Shown: positions 1 through 8,206 of the stretch, one piece after another
Layout of the letters: every line of letters begins with the position of its first letter
How positions within the stretch are numbered: position 1 is the first letter of the stretch
Position numbers and translations under genes: made by a program
Notes under the pieces: model-generated
Seen by the model: only the letters and a program-made list of their open reading frames with translations
The model's database searches: none
What the model was told of the DNA's origin: nothing
Assembly (NCBI GenBank): GCA_964451255.1
Contig: CAYVHL010000001.1
Location: 248,001-312,000, forward strand
Length of the DNA stretch: 64,000 nt
Source: JAHBTB01 sp964451255
GTDB taxonomy: Bacteria > Armatimonadota > Fimbriimonadia > Fimbriimonadales > Fimbriimonadaceae
Direction of reading: 5' to 3'

Positions 1-762
1 CTTTAGCATGTTTACAAGGTGTTGGTAGTCCAGACACTCTCTGATCGCCCCGAGATTGGCTGGCAGATAGCCATGGTCAAAGATGGATGCCGCGGATCCC
101 GTCAGATACACGCCGCCGCCCCCGCCGACCGGCGTCCAACTAGGTATCGCCGGGCATTCATTCTCTTTCCACAGGATTCCCGAACCCAGAACGAGCCACC
201 ACTGGGCTCGCCCGATCGTTGAGACTTCAGAGAGCCGTTCGATAAGCGCTGACAAAACGGGGACGGACTGCCCCAAGGCGTTGAAACTCCAAAGCGGACC
301 ATGCAGATTGTCAGGCCCATCCTTGACGTATGCCACGGACAGGTGACCGTCCCAGGCGTCTACGCCATCCATATATGCGTCGACAATCCAATGAAACACC
401 TCATTGCGCCTGGTCTCCCCCATCATCTTGGTGAACACTTCTCCGTGATCGATGGCACGGTAGAAATCACATTCCGACTCAGGGCCACCACGCCGGTCAA
501 GCTGACCCTCCCACCATTTGATCAAGAATGCTGGAAAGAGATAGTCAAAGAGATCTTGTTGCAACTCGACGTAGCAAAGATCGAGCAAGTAGTGCCAATA
601 GTCGCTCTGGTCAATCTGATGCCAAGGCTTCGATGCGGTCGCGACCAGGTCGGCCTGCGCATCGTCAAACTGCTTCTCGGTGATTTTTCGAGGCGGGGAT
701 GGATCACCGAATATCCTTGCCATCCGAGCGACGAGAGGGCGGTCATAAAACGGTGCTTTCAT
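1..762 (-). CDS. Uncharacterised tryptophan-rich protein, 3' end beyond the window
   Basis: Reading the minus strand from an ATG at 762 gives 254 codons with no stop, running off the left edge, so the C-terminus is missing. The product begins MKAPFYDRPLVARMARIFGD and is rich in Trp, Tyr and Asp (for example YWHYLLDLCYVELQQD and IKWWEGQLDRR). No signal peptide or membrane segment is visible. The reading frame stays open upstream of the ATG as far as a TGA near 855, but that stretch contains no ATG, GTG or TTG. I do not recognise the family with certainty; the aromatic-rich pattern recalls DUF6714-type proteins, which is only an impression. The gene lies downstream of tRNA-Glu on the same strand. 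Plus-strand readings of this interval have no credible protein character. Confidence 0.7.
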   Translation of the reverse strand, partial: MKAPFYDRPLVARMARIFGDPSPPRKITEKQFDDAQADLVATASKPWHQIDQSDYWHYLLDLCYVELQQDLFDYLFPAFLIKWWEGQLDRRGGPESECDFYRAIDHGEVFTKMMGETRRNEVFHWIVDAYMDGVDAWDGHLSVAYVKDGPDNLHGPLWSFNALGQSVPVLSALIERLSEVSTIGRAQWWLVLGSGILWKENECPAIPSWTPVGGGGGVYLTGSAASIFDHGYLPANLGAIRECLDYQHLVNMLK

Positions 763-886
763 GGCGAATTGGTACCACAGGGCGCCGGCCGTCTTCTCGC
801 CCCTGGCCGAACAAATCGGAATGTACGCCAGTTCTGAGTTTGGCGATCAAGACCTAGGCATTGGTACGAATCGAACCAGATGCAGG

Positions 887-962
887 TGGTACTCCGGACG
901 GGATTCGAACCCGCGACCTTCGCCGTGAAAGGGCGACGTCCTAACCGCTAGACGACCGGAGC
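887..962 (-). tRNA. tRNA-Glu (anticodon TTC)
   Basis: On the minus strand a complete cloverleaf can be folded: acceptor arm GCTCCGG paired with CCGGAGT (G-T at the first pair), a D-arm, an anticodon loop containing CTTTCAC (anticodon TTC), and a T-loop with GGTTCGAATCC. The discriminator base is A and CCA is encoded at 889-887. The 76-base length is normal. Confidence 0.97.
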
Positions 963-1073
963 ACGCTTCTAGTGAGGTTTCATTCTAGGCCAGATCGGTT
1001 GTGCGCCGATAGTCCGGCCCCAATCAGACCCCCGCCTGGCTCAGGCCCGGCCACACCAGCCCAACCAATCAAC

Positions 1074-2144
1074 TTAGCCCGCGACGATGTCGACGCCGAT
1101 CGGCTTCGTCTTCTTGCTCTTCTCGTCGTCGGCCGCTTGGCGGCGCAGACGAGCAGTGCCGTCCTCCAGGGGCGTCACCGCAAGGGTGTTGGCCGAAAGA
1201 GCTTTCGCCGTTTTCGCCACACGTCGGGCGCACTGGTAGTTGCGGTCGTAGTAGGCCTCGTCCAAGCTGCTGATCTTGACGTGCCCGCCCCCGCTGCTGG
1301 CGTGGATGAAATTGTTGTTGCCGATGTAGATGCCCACATGGCTGACACGGTCGCCGCCACGGGTGTGGAAGAAGACCAAGTCGCCCGGCTGGAGTTCGCT
1401 CCTTCTGACGGGTTCACCGGCGCCGCTCTGCTCGATGGACGTGCGCGGCAGATCAACTCCGTAGCGGGCGTAAACCCAACCCACGAAGCCTGAGCAGTCA
1501 AAGCTGCCGCGTGAGCCGGTCGCGCCCCAGACATAGGGCGAACCGAGCTTGGACTTGGCCGTCTCGATCAGGTCGCCGACATCGACGCCGTTCCCTTTCA
1601 GCACGGGTGCCGGGTCGCGGGGAGCCGCAGGGGCAGGCTTGGCGACCAAATCAGGAAGGGGAGCGGCGTCCGGCTCCTCGTCGCCGTCGATCTCGATGAC
1701 GACCTTAGAAGGTTTCTTGGTCGCGTCCTTGGCGTTCGGGCCTTCAGGAGTCAGGGGGATTCCCTTCGGGGCGTTCTTGGCCAAGACGTTGACGCCCTTG
1801 GGCGCCGAAAGCATGTCGCCGCGCACCCATCCGGATGTGCCGCCCTCAAAACGAACCTTGTACCATCCGTCCTTGCGGGCCAAGACTTCGACCTTGCGCC
1901 CGATGTCGACCGTGACGACCTTCTCGGCGTCCGTGCTCGGCTCGGTGTGCACGATCACGTTGTCTTTGGCGATGCGCGCCCGGTTACCGCCGAACTCGGG
2001 GAACTGGGGCTCATCGGGACGAGGATTCGGATCTGGCAATATTCCTTGGCGGACGACCCCCGGTGCCAGCCTGACGGCCAGCAGTCTGTTTATGGCTTGG
2101 GTGGCGATAGTCGCGCAGGCGATAGCAAGTCCGATCGTCGGCAA
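1074..2144 (-). CDS. SH3b-NlpC/P60 family cell-wall endopeptidase
   Basis: Predicted secreted or membrane-anchored peptidoglycan hydrolase of 356 residues. A hydrophobic N-terminus (about residues 3-30) is followed by a bacterial SH3 domain (about 57-112, including GWYKVRFEGGTSGWVRGD), a Pro/Ala-rich linker (about 120-185) and an NlpC/P60 domain (about 190-305). The catalytic triad can be read as Cys217 in FDCSGF, His269 in SHVGIYIG and His281 in NFIHAS. Family members cut the D-glutamyl to diamino-acid bond in stem peptides. The gene is divergent from the glycosyltransferases that begin at 2331. A longer plus-strand frame across this gene is a shadow. Confidence 0.92.
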   Translation of the reverse strand: MPTIGLAIACATIATQAINRLLAVRLAPGVVRQGILPDPNPRPDEPQFPEFGGNRARIAKDNVIVHTEPSTDAEKVVTVDIGRKVEVLARKDGWYKVRFEGGTSGWVRGDMLSAPKGVNVLAKNAPKGIPLTPEGPNAKDATKKPSKVVIEIDGDEEPDAAPLPDLVAKPAPAAPRDPAPVLKGNGVDVGDLIETAKSKLGSPYVWGATGSRGSFDCSGFVGWVYARYGVDLPRTSIEQSGAGEPVRRSELQPGDLVFFHTRGGDRVSHVGIYIGNNNFIHASSGGGHVKISSLDEAYYDRNYQCARRVAKTAKALSANTLAVTPLEDGTARLRRQAADDEKSKKTKPIGVDIVAG

Positions 2145-2330
2145 AAGTCTTTCCTCCTCCAGTGCGAGAGCGTCATGGCAACGGCCCTCACGACCAGTAG
2201 GTTACCAGGATGGCACAGCCAGGTGCACCTTCCCCCAGAAATCTACTGTCGGTGTTTAGAGATACGAACCTGGAACAACCCCGGGTTCCACCGGGCACGA
2301 AGGCCCAGGAAGGTAGCATCAAACGTCCCG

Positions 2331-3230
2331 ATGCTGAGCGTCTTGGTCGTCAACTGGAACACGCGGGACAAGCTCAGGGAGTGCCTCGGCTCTCTGCGAG
2401 ACCACGCCCCGAGTTTCGACCACGAGGTCATCGTTGTCGACAACGCCAGCACGGACGGCAGCGCGGAGGCCGTGCGGATCCAATTTCCCTGGGCCAGGCT
2501 AGTCGAGGCAGGCGGCAACACCGGATACGCCCGGGGCAACAACATCGCCTTCGGTCTGGCGCGGCACGAGTGGTTGCTGACCCTCAACCCGGACACGGTC
2601 TTCCACGGAGGCGAACTCGAAACGGCGGTGCGGACCCTCGCGATGAACCCGCGCTTCGGAGCCCTCGCACTCGAGCTCAGACTGCCGAACGGCGAGACCC
2701 AACGGTCGGTGAGAGGCTTCCCTTCTCCGCTCGGTGTCGTCGGGGCGGCCAACAAGTTGGACCGACTATTTCCTACTTCGCCATGGGGAGGCTACAGCCT
2801 GCCGACGTTCGACTATTCGGCGGAGCAGCCCGCGCCCCAGCCGATGGGGACGTTCTTGCTCTTCCGACGCCTGGCCCTGGCGGCAGTCGGGGACCCGTCA
2901 GCGCCGTTTGACGAGCGCTTCCCCATCTTCTTCAACGAAGTCGATCTGCTGAAGCGTATGGCCGACGCAGGTTGGCCATGCCTCTATTCCCCTCGCGCTT
3001 GGGTGGCGCACCACCACGGCTCAAGCACCTCGCAGGCTCGGAAAAGTATGATCTGGGAATCGCACTCCAGCCTGACGCGTTATTTTGACAAGCATCTGGC
3101 CGGCGCGGAACGCCTGTGGTTGCCGGCCTTCGCCGTTTCCAACTGGGTCGCCGCGTTCTTGCGGGCTCGTGGCTACTATGACGGATTTCGACCTGAGCGT
3201 GACCATATGCAGTTGGAACACGATCCATGA
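2331..3230 (+). CDS. Glycosyltransferase family 2 (rhamnosyltransferase-like)
   Basis: A GT-A fold inverting glycosyltransferase of 299 residues, probably cytoplasmic and acting on a lipid-linked glycan. The chosen ATG gives the typical start MLSVLVVNWNTRDKLRECL; the frame is open further upstream but that part lies antisense to the NlpC gene and has no protein character. The nucleotide-binding motif VIVVDNASTDGS is at about residues 34-45 and the metal-binding region LNPDT at 85-89 (Asp88). FNEVDL and the HHHGSS segment match the C-terminal part of rhamnosyltransferase-like GT2 enzymes. Its 3' end overlaps the next gene by 53 bases. The sugar transferred cannot be deduced. Confidence 0.92.
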   Translation: MLSVLVVNWNTRDKLRECLGSLRDHAPSFDHEVIVVDNASTDGSAEAVRIQFPWARLVEAGGNTGYARGNNIAFGLARHEWLLTLNPDTVFHGGELETAVRTLAMNPRFGALALELRLPNGETQRSVRGFPSPLGVVGAANKLDRLFPTSPWGGYSLPTFDYSAEQPAPQPMGTFLLFRRLALAAVGDPSAPFDERFPIFFNEVDLLKRMADAGWPCLYSPRAWVAHHHGSSTSQARKSMIWESHSSLTRYFDKHLAGAERLWLPAFAVSNWVAAFLRARGYYDGFRPERDHMQLEHDP

Positions 3231-4077
3231 CCTGCGCGCTTGCCTCGCCAGCCTGCGGGAGTGCCAGGACGAAGGCAACTTCGAAGTCGTCGTGGTGGAC
3301 AACGCCAGTTCAGACGGGTCGGCGGACATGGTCGCGGAAGAGTTTCCCGAGTTCAGGTTGTTGCGCCAGACATCGAACCTCGGATTCACGGGCGGCCATA
3401 ACCTGGCAATCAGCCAGCGCCGCGGCCGGGACGTGGCGCTGCTCAACTCCGACACAGTCGTGCACAAGGGGGCGATCCGCACCTTGACGGCATACTTCGC
3501 CGAGCACCCAGAGGCGGGGATCATCGGCCCAAAACTCCTGAACCCAGACGGGTCGCTGCAGTTCAGCTGCCGCCGGTTCCCCAACCCTGTGGCCGCCGCC
3601 TTCCGCAACACGGTTCTCGGCAGGCTCTTCCCCAACAACCGCTACGTACGCGACTACTTGATGCAGGACTGGCCCCACGAGCAGCCCAGGGACGTCGATT
3701 GGCTGAGCGGCGCCGCACTGTTCGCACGGGGTGAAGTCGTCGACAAAGTAGGGGTTCTGGACGACAGCCTGTTCATGTTCTGCGAAGACGTCGACTGGTG
3801 CAAGCGCACTTGGCAGGCGGGCTGGAAGGTCGTCTATGTGCCCCAGGCGGTCGTCACCCACGCGATCGGTCGGAGCACCGACCAGGTCGCCAACAAGATG
3901 ATCATCCGGTTCCACCGCTCCATGTTCCGGTACTACCTGAAGCACGACGTCCGCTCGGCGTTCGTCTTGTGGCGGCCGTTCCTGGCCCTTGCCGCGCTCA
4001 TGGCGCTCAGTCTCCGGGCCCTCGGGTTCCTCGCCAAAAACTGGCGCGACGCGCTCCGTAGGAGATGGCGAAAGTGA
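3178..4077 (+). CDS. Glycosyltransferase family 2
   Basis: A second GT2 enzyme, also 299 residues, starting MTDFDLSVTICSWNTI. Motifs are VVVDNASSDGS (about 38-48), LLNSDT (88-93, Asp92) and FCEDVDWCKR, with the HAIGRS segment after it. A hydrophobic stretch close to the C-terminus (LALAALMALSLRALGF) could associate with the membrane. The ATG at 3178 lies 53 bases inside the preceding glycosyltransferase gene, in another frame; the frame extends upstream to 3085 but those residues do not fit GT2 proteins. It overlaps the following ligase gene by 13 bases, so the three genes form a coupled operon. The two glycosyltransferases are similar enough to be old duplicates. Confidence 0.92.
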   Translation: MTDFDLSVTICSWNTIHDLRACLASLRECQDEGNFEVVVVDNASSDGSADMVAEEFPEFRLLRQTSNLGFTGGHNLAISQRRGRDVALLNSDTVVHKGAIRTLTAYFAEHPEAGIIGPKLLNPDGSLQFSCRRFPNPVAAAFRNTVLGRLFPNNRYVRDYLMQDWPHEQPRDVDWLSGAALFARGEVVDKVGVLDDSLFMFCEDVDWCKRTWQAGWKVVYVPQAVVTHAIGRSTDQVANKMIIRFHRSMFRYYLKHDVRSAFVLWRPFLALAALMALSLRALGFLAKNWRDALRRRWRK

Positions 4078-6152
4078 AGGGTCTGCGGGCCGAGGTCTTC
4101 GCCCTCGCCCTGGCCGGTTTCCTCGCGCCGATTGTCGGCGGCCAGGTGAGCCAGGAGCCCTTCCCCCTGTCGGGCAACGTCCTAGCTGAGATCTTCGGTG
4201 GCCCGGCCCTGCCCTTGGTGTCCCGCGCAATGCTTGCCGCTCTGGTGTTGGGGACGCTGGCCTACGCGCTTGTCAAGAGGCAGGTCTCGCCTGTCCCGGG
4301 TGCGCGCCTCGTCGTCTCGCTCGCCCTCCTCGTGGGACTGCTCGGCCTGACCTCCTTCGTCTCAGAGTTTCCCAGCGTCAGCACCTCGACATGGCTGACC
4401 TGGATCCTCTACGCCGGCGGGTTCGGCCTTGCAGTGGCCGTCTCGGGCAGGGAAAAGGGGCCCGTGATCGTCCTCGGTTCGGTCGCGGCAGGTTGCGGCG
4501 TCGTCGGTGCCAGGGGGCTGATCGAATACATGGGGGAGGCGGCGACCAACCCGACTTGGCGTGTCTTCGGCGGTTGGAACAACCCTAACGGCGTCGCGAG
4601 CATGGTGCTGGGCGGAGCGTTGATCGCAATCGCGGTCGGATCGGCGGTCAAGGGCCCTTGGCGTTGGGGGACCTGGTTGTGCGGGGGCCTCAGCCTGGCC
4701 ACGCTCTGGCTCACCCAATCCAAGGGAGGTTTGGCCGCCATGCTGGTGGGAATCCTGTGTCTGGTCGTGCTGGCCTTCGTCGTCAAACGCCCCAAGATCC
4801 TCGCCCTCGGAACGCTCGTGACCATCTTGGTCGCGGCCGTGGCAGTGGTCGGGGTGCGACCCCACTCGGCCAAGCCAGGGCCAGGCGGGGGGCCGCGGGT
4901 CTTCCAGGCGGCCTCTACTGAAGTCCAGAGCGCAGATTTCCGCGTCAACCTCTGGAAGTCGGCGGCCGACCTCGCGATGAGCCACCCCGTCGGCATCGGG
5001 GCGGGCAACTTTCGCTTCTTCTCGGCTCAACCCGGCCTGAGCGACCAGACCACGTTCGCCCACCAGAGCTTTCTTCAGGTCGCTTGTGAGGGGTCGTTGC
5101 TGGCTATGCTCGCCCTGGTCTACTTCCTTCTGAGGTGGCTTAGCCGGGTCGTGCGGACGAACCCGTACGAGTCCGACACCAGGCGGTTGCTCAAGGCCGG
5201 TGCCGTGGCGGCGGTCGTCGCTTGGTGCGCGCACGGCTTCTTTGAGAGCAACCTCTATTACACCGGGCTCGGGCTCGTCTTTTTCATCGTCGTGGGTGTC
5301 GGCGTCCAGTTTGCCGACGATCTTTCTTCGCCAGAGTGGTCGCCATCGTGGCTACGGGCATCAGTCGCGCTCAGCTTTTGTCTCGCGCCCTTGTTGGCGA
5401 TGGTCATGATGGGCCAGGCCGAGATCGCCCGGGCGACGTTTTTGGCTGACTTGGGGACGCCACAACTGGCGACCCAAGCTGAGAGGCTGGAGGCGGTCGG
5501 CGATCCCGAAAGCCTGTACTTGGTCGGTGTCTATGCAAGCAGGACGCTGGAGGAGCGGCTCGACCGACTGGACCGGGCCACCGCCCACTATCCGCGGACA
5601 AAGTGGCTGCGCGCGCTGGCCCGAACCCAACTGCAGGCCGGCAAGCCTGCATATGCGATCGCGACCCTTCAACGCGCGCTCCGTTACGACCCCTACGGCC
5701 TCCCCACTCTTGCCGAACTCATGCGGACGCAAGACGCTGACAAACGGTTTGAAGACGCCGAAGAGACTGCCCGGCAGATCATCAACGTGGAACATAGGCC
5801 CAGCTACCTCGTCCGGGCGATCCCCGAGATCATCCCTACGGAGACTTTTGAGGCCCGTGTCTACTTGGCGGAACGGAGCCACGATCCAGAAGAGAAGATC
5901 CGTTTGTTCGGCGAGGCTGTCCAAGGCTACAAGAAGTTCCTTGCCGTGACCGTTCCTCAGGTGCTGGCCATCGGAGACCTGGGCGGAATCGACAGGCAAC
6001 GGGCCAACGAGATAATGATGACGGCCCAAGCGGCCAACGCACAGCTTGTCCAGGCTCTCAAAGACGCCGGCAAGCTCGCCGAGGCCAACAAAGCGCAGGC
6101 CGACGATCAGCTCTTCGTGAAGGGGTCAGAGGCTTTGGCCAACCCCAAGTAG
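4065..6152 (+). CDS. O-antigen ligase family membrane protein with C-terminal TPR region
   Basis: A 695-residue protein whose first 440 residues contain about 10-12 hydrophobic segments, with the Wzy_C/O-antigen-ligase-type periplasmic loop around ADFRVNLWKSAADLAMSHP and GIGAGNFRFF, followed by HQSFLQVACEG. Residues about 450-695 are soluble and helical, with TPR-like repeats (AYAIATLQRALRYDP). Proteins with this combination polymerise or transfer polysaccharide units, or glycosylate proteins, on the outer face of the inner membrane. The start overlaps the GT2 gene; a GTG three codons in (4074) has GGAG upstream and is an alternative start. The 3' end overlaps the convergent PBP2 gene by 46 bases. 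Confidence 0.88.
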   Translation: MAKVKGLRAEVFALALAGFLAPIVGGQVSQEPFPLSGNVLAEIFGGPALPLVSRAMLAALVLGTLAYALVKRQVSPVPGARLVVSLALLVGLLGLTSFVSEFPSVSTSTWLTWILYAGGFGLAVAVSGREKGPVIVLGSVAAGCGVVGARGLIEYMGEAATNPTWRVFGGWNNPNGVASMVLGGALIAIAVGSAVKGPWRWGTWLCGGLSLATLWLTQSKGGLAAMLVGILCLVVLAFVVKRPKILALGTLVTILVAAVAVVGVRPHSAKPGPGGGPRVFQAASTEVQSADFRVNLWKSAADLAMSHPVGIGAGNFRFFSAQPGLSDQTTFAHQSFLQVACEGSLLAMLALVYFLLRWLSRVVRTNPYESDTRRLLKAGAVAAVVAWCAHGFFESNLYYTGLGLVFFIVVGVGVQFADDLSSPEWSPSWLRASVALSFCLAPLLAMVMMGQAEIARATFLADLGTPQLATQAERLEAVGDPESLYLVGVYASRTLEERLDRLDRATAHYPRTKWLRALARTQLQAGKPAYAIATLQRALRYDPYGLPTLAELMRTQDADKRFEDAEETARQIINVEHRPSYLVRAIPEIIPTETFEARVYLAERSHDPEEKIRLFGEAVQGYKKFLAVTVPQVLAIGDLGGIDRQRANEIMMTAQAANAQLVQALKDAGKLAEANKAQADDQLFVKGSEALANPK

Positions 6153-7918
6153 TGCTTGACGATCTCGCACGCGATCGGTGCCGAGGCCAATCCGCCGTGC
6201 CCTCCGTTCTCGATCAGGACGCAGACGGCAATCTTCGGGTCGTCAGCAGGTGCGAAACCGACAAACCAGGCGTGCGTCGCTTTGCCCGGCGTGTTCTCCG
6301 CCGAACCGGTCTTGCCTCCCCATACCAAGTCCGGTATCTGGGCGGCTCTCGCCGTGCCAGATTGTATGACGTTGACCATAGCGCCGCGGACGTCGTTCCA
6401 GAACCAGTCGGGAGCCTCGACCTTGCCGAGTTCCTCCCGTGGCGTGACGACACCCTTGTTAGTCGCCGGATCGACGATCTCCCGTACTACCCGCGGCTTG
6501 TACGAGACGCCGCGATTGGCGACTAGGCTGGCGACCTCGGCCATTTGGAGCGGTGTCACGGCAAGCTCGCCCTGGCCGATACCCATGTTGACCGTGTCGC
6601 CGACATACCAACCGTCCTTCGTGCCTTTAGCGATCCTTTCCTGCAGCCATGCGTCTGAAGTCACGAACCCGCTGCCCTCGCCCGGCACGTCCAAGCCGGT
6701 GTCCTGGCCCAAACCGACCTCTTTGCATGCTTCCCTCATGGCGTCGATGCCTGCCCGGCGGGCTAGGTCGCCGAAGTACGAGTTGCAAGACTTGGTCAAC
6801 GCCTCTTTGAAGTCGAGGACTGCGCCCGGGGAGTGGTTCTCACACTTCAGGTGCCGTCGTCCGACCGCCAGATAACCTGGGCACGTTATCGACCTGTTTG
6901 GGTCGAAGACACCCGCGTGCATCGCCGCGATCGAGGTGACGAGTTTGAACGTCGACCCTGGAGCGTAAGATGCTTGGAACGCCCGGTCGTAAAGCGGCTT
7001 GCCTGGATCATCGAGCAAGGCTTTATAGTCGTCCTGGCTGATGCCTCCCTGCCACACTTTTGCGTCGTAGCTTGGCGAACTGGCCAGGACAAGCACCTCG
7101 CCCGTTGACGGGACGAGAGCGACCACTGCCCCGCGTTTGCCTTGAAGCATCTGGTTGGCCATCTTCTGTAGCTCTAAGTCGATGCTGAGCACAAGCTTCT
7201 TGCCGGGGATCGGTTGGTCAAATCCCATGAACCGGATCGGTCGGCGGCGGGCGTCCACGGCGAAGCGTTCGTTTCCAGGGACACCCATGAGCTCCCGCTC
7301 GTATTGCTCCTCGATTCCGGCGCGACCGACGTATTCAGCCGGTGTGATCCCGTTCGCCTCAAGGTCCTGGCTGACCTTGTCGTTCGGCGTCCAGACATAG
7401 CCGAGCACGTGGGCCAGATCGACTGTGTCCCAGTACTTGCGCATCGGAGTCGACTGGACGTCAAACCCCGGGAATCGGTCTGGTGACTCGACGAACTTTC
7501 CGGCGACCTCGACGGAAACCCCGACGGCGACAGGCGTCCAGAGATCACGGCGCGATCGGTCTTGTTGCAGTTTCTTGACGATGGCTTCCGGAGTCGTGCC
7601 CAGAAGTTCCGCCGCCTTGGCCAAGGAATCCTTGTTGTCTTTCTTCGTGATCACGCTCAACTTGGCAACCACGACAAGTTCTTCTCGGACGTCGGCGATC
7701 GGACGGTCGTCTCGATCGACGATGCGCCCACGGGGAGCCAGGCTGGTGTCGGTCATCGTCGCCGACTTGCTCGCTCGTTCCACTACCTCTGGCGATTGCA
7801 GGACCTGCAGGTTCCACAGCTTCCCGATGAACCCCAGGAAGGCCAATAAGATCAGGGCCGGAACAGCGAGTTGACGGGCGTCCAAAGGTGTCTGCGGGGG
7901 CGCATGGATCACCGACAC
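6107..7918 (-). CDS. mrdA: Penicillin-binding protein 2 (class B transpeptidase)
   Basis: A 603-residue class B PBP: one N-terminal membrane anchor (about 18-40), a pedestal domain beginning at the APRGRIVDRD motif (61-70) and a transpeptidase domain with all three active-site motifs, STFK with Ser322, SCN at 377-379 and KTGS at 536-539. It cross-links peptidoglycan during elongation; the YAPGSTFK and GIGQGELAVTPLQMA segments agree with PBP2 rather than FtsI. The start is GTG. It lies 3 bases downstream of a small membrane-protein gene and after PBP1A, so all three are probably co-transcribed. MreB, MreC and RodA genes are not in the window. Confidence 0.93.
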   Translation of the reverse strand: MSVIHAPPQTPLDARQLAVPALILLAFLGFIGKLWNLQVLQSPEVVERASKSATMTDTSLAPRGRIVDRDDRPIADVREELVVVAKLSVITKKDNKDSLAKAAELLGTTPEAIVKKLQQDRSRRDLWTPVAVGVSVEVAGKFVESPDRFPGFDVQSTPMRKYWDTVDLAHVLGYVWTPNDKVSQDLEANGITPAEYVGRAGIEEQYERELMGVPGNERFAVDARRRPIRFMGFDQPIPGKKLVLSIDLELQKMANQMLQGKRGAVVALVPSTGEVLVLASSPSYDAKVWQGGISQDDYKALLDDPGKPLYDRAFQASYAPGSTFKLVTSIAAMHAGVFDPNRSITCPGYLAVGRRHLKCENHSPGAVLDFKEALTKSCNSYFGDLARRAGIDAMREACKEVGLGQDTGLDVPGEGSGFVTSDAWLQERIAKGTKDGWYVGDTVNMGIGQGELAVTPLQMAEVASLVANRGVSYKPRVVREIVDPATNKGVVTPREELGKVEAPDWFWNDVRGAMVNVIQSGTARAAQIPDLVWGGKTGSAENTPGKATHAWFVGFAPADDPKIAVCVLIENGGHGGLASAPIACEIVKHYLGLAKASDPFTKS

Positions 7919-7921
7919 GGT

Positions 7922-8206
7922 CTAAACCGCCCCTAGTCTGTGGAGGAGCCTGTTGGCGGTCCGCCGGGCCCTTTTCACCAGCGAAGTGAGCTTGTGACTG
8001 ACTCTTGTCTGCAAGAAAGCGTCAGGTCGCCGAACAGGATTGGGGGAGACGGCGGCGACACGGGGTTCGGACGTCCCCTTATCAAATAGGTGTGCGAGCG
8101 TCGGTGGTTCAGTGTGGCCAAAACATTGGATGTTGACGACTTGCACGCCGAACACCACGAACGACGCCAATATCACCGCGAAATACGCTCGCTGACGCCT
8201 AACCAT
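7922..8206 (-). CDS. Small single-span membrane protein between two PBP genes
   Basis: A 94-residue protein starting MVRRQRAYFAVILASF. One hydrophobic helix (about 8-27) follows a basic N-terminus, so a bitopic inner-membrane protein is likely, probably with most of the chain outside. The rest is hydrophilic and the C-terminus is strongly basic (KRARRTANRLLHRLG). The chosen ATG overlaps the stop of the PBP1A gene by 8 bases, a normal coupling arrangement, and the stop lies 3 bases before PBP2. I do not recognise the family. Its place between the two synthases suggests a role in the wall-building complex; that is an inference from position. Confidence 0.72.
   Translation of the reverse strand: MVRRQRAYFAVILASFVVFGVQVVNIQCFGHTEPPTLAHLFDKGTSEPRVAAVSPNPVRRPDAFLQTRVSHKLTSLVKRARRTANRLLHRLGAV

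Noticed and set aside
301..837. A 178-codon plus-strand frame at the left end
   Set aside because: The minus strand carries a continuous, protein-like frame across the same bases; the plus frame shows no signal or motif.
1947..2330. In-frame upstream extension of the first glycosyltransferase
   Set aside because: It lies antisense to the NlpC/P60 gene and the family N-terminus MLSVLVVNWN starts exactly at 2331.
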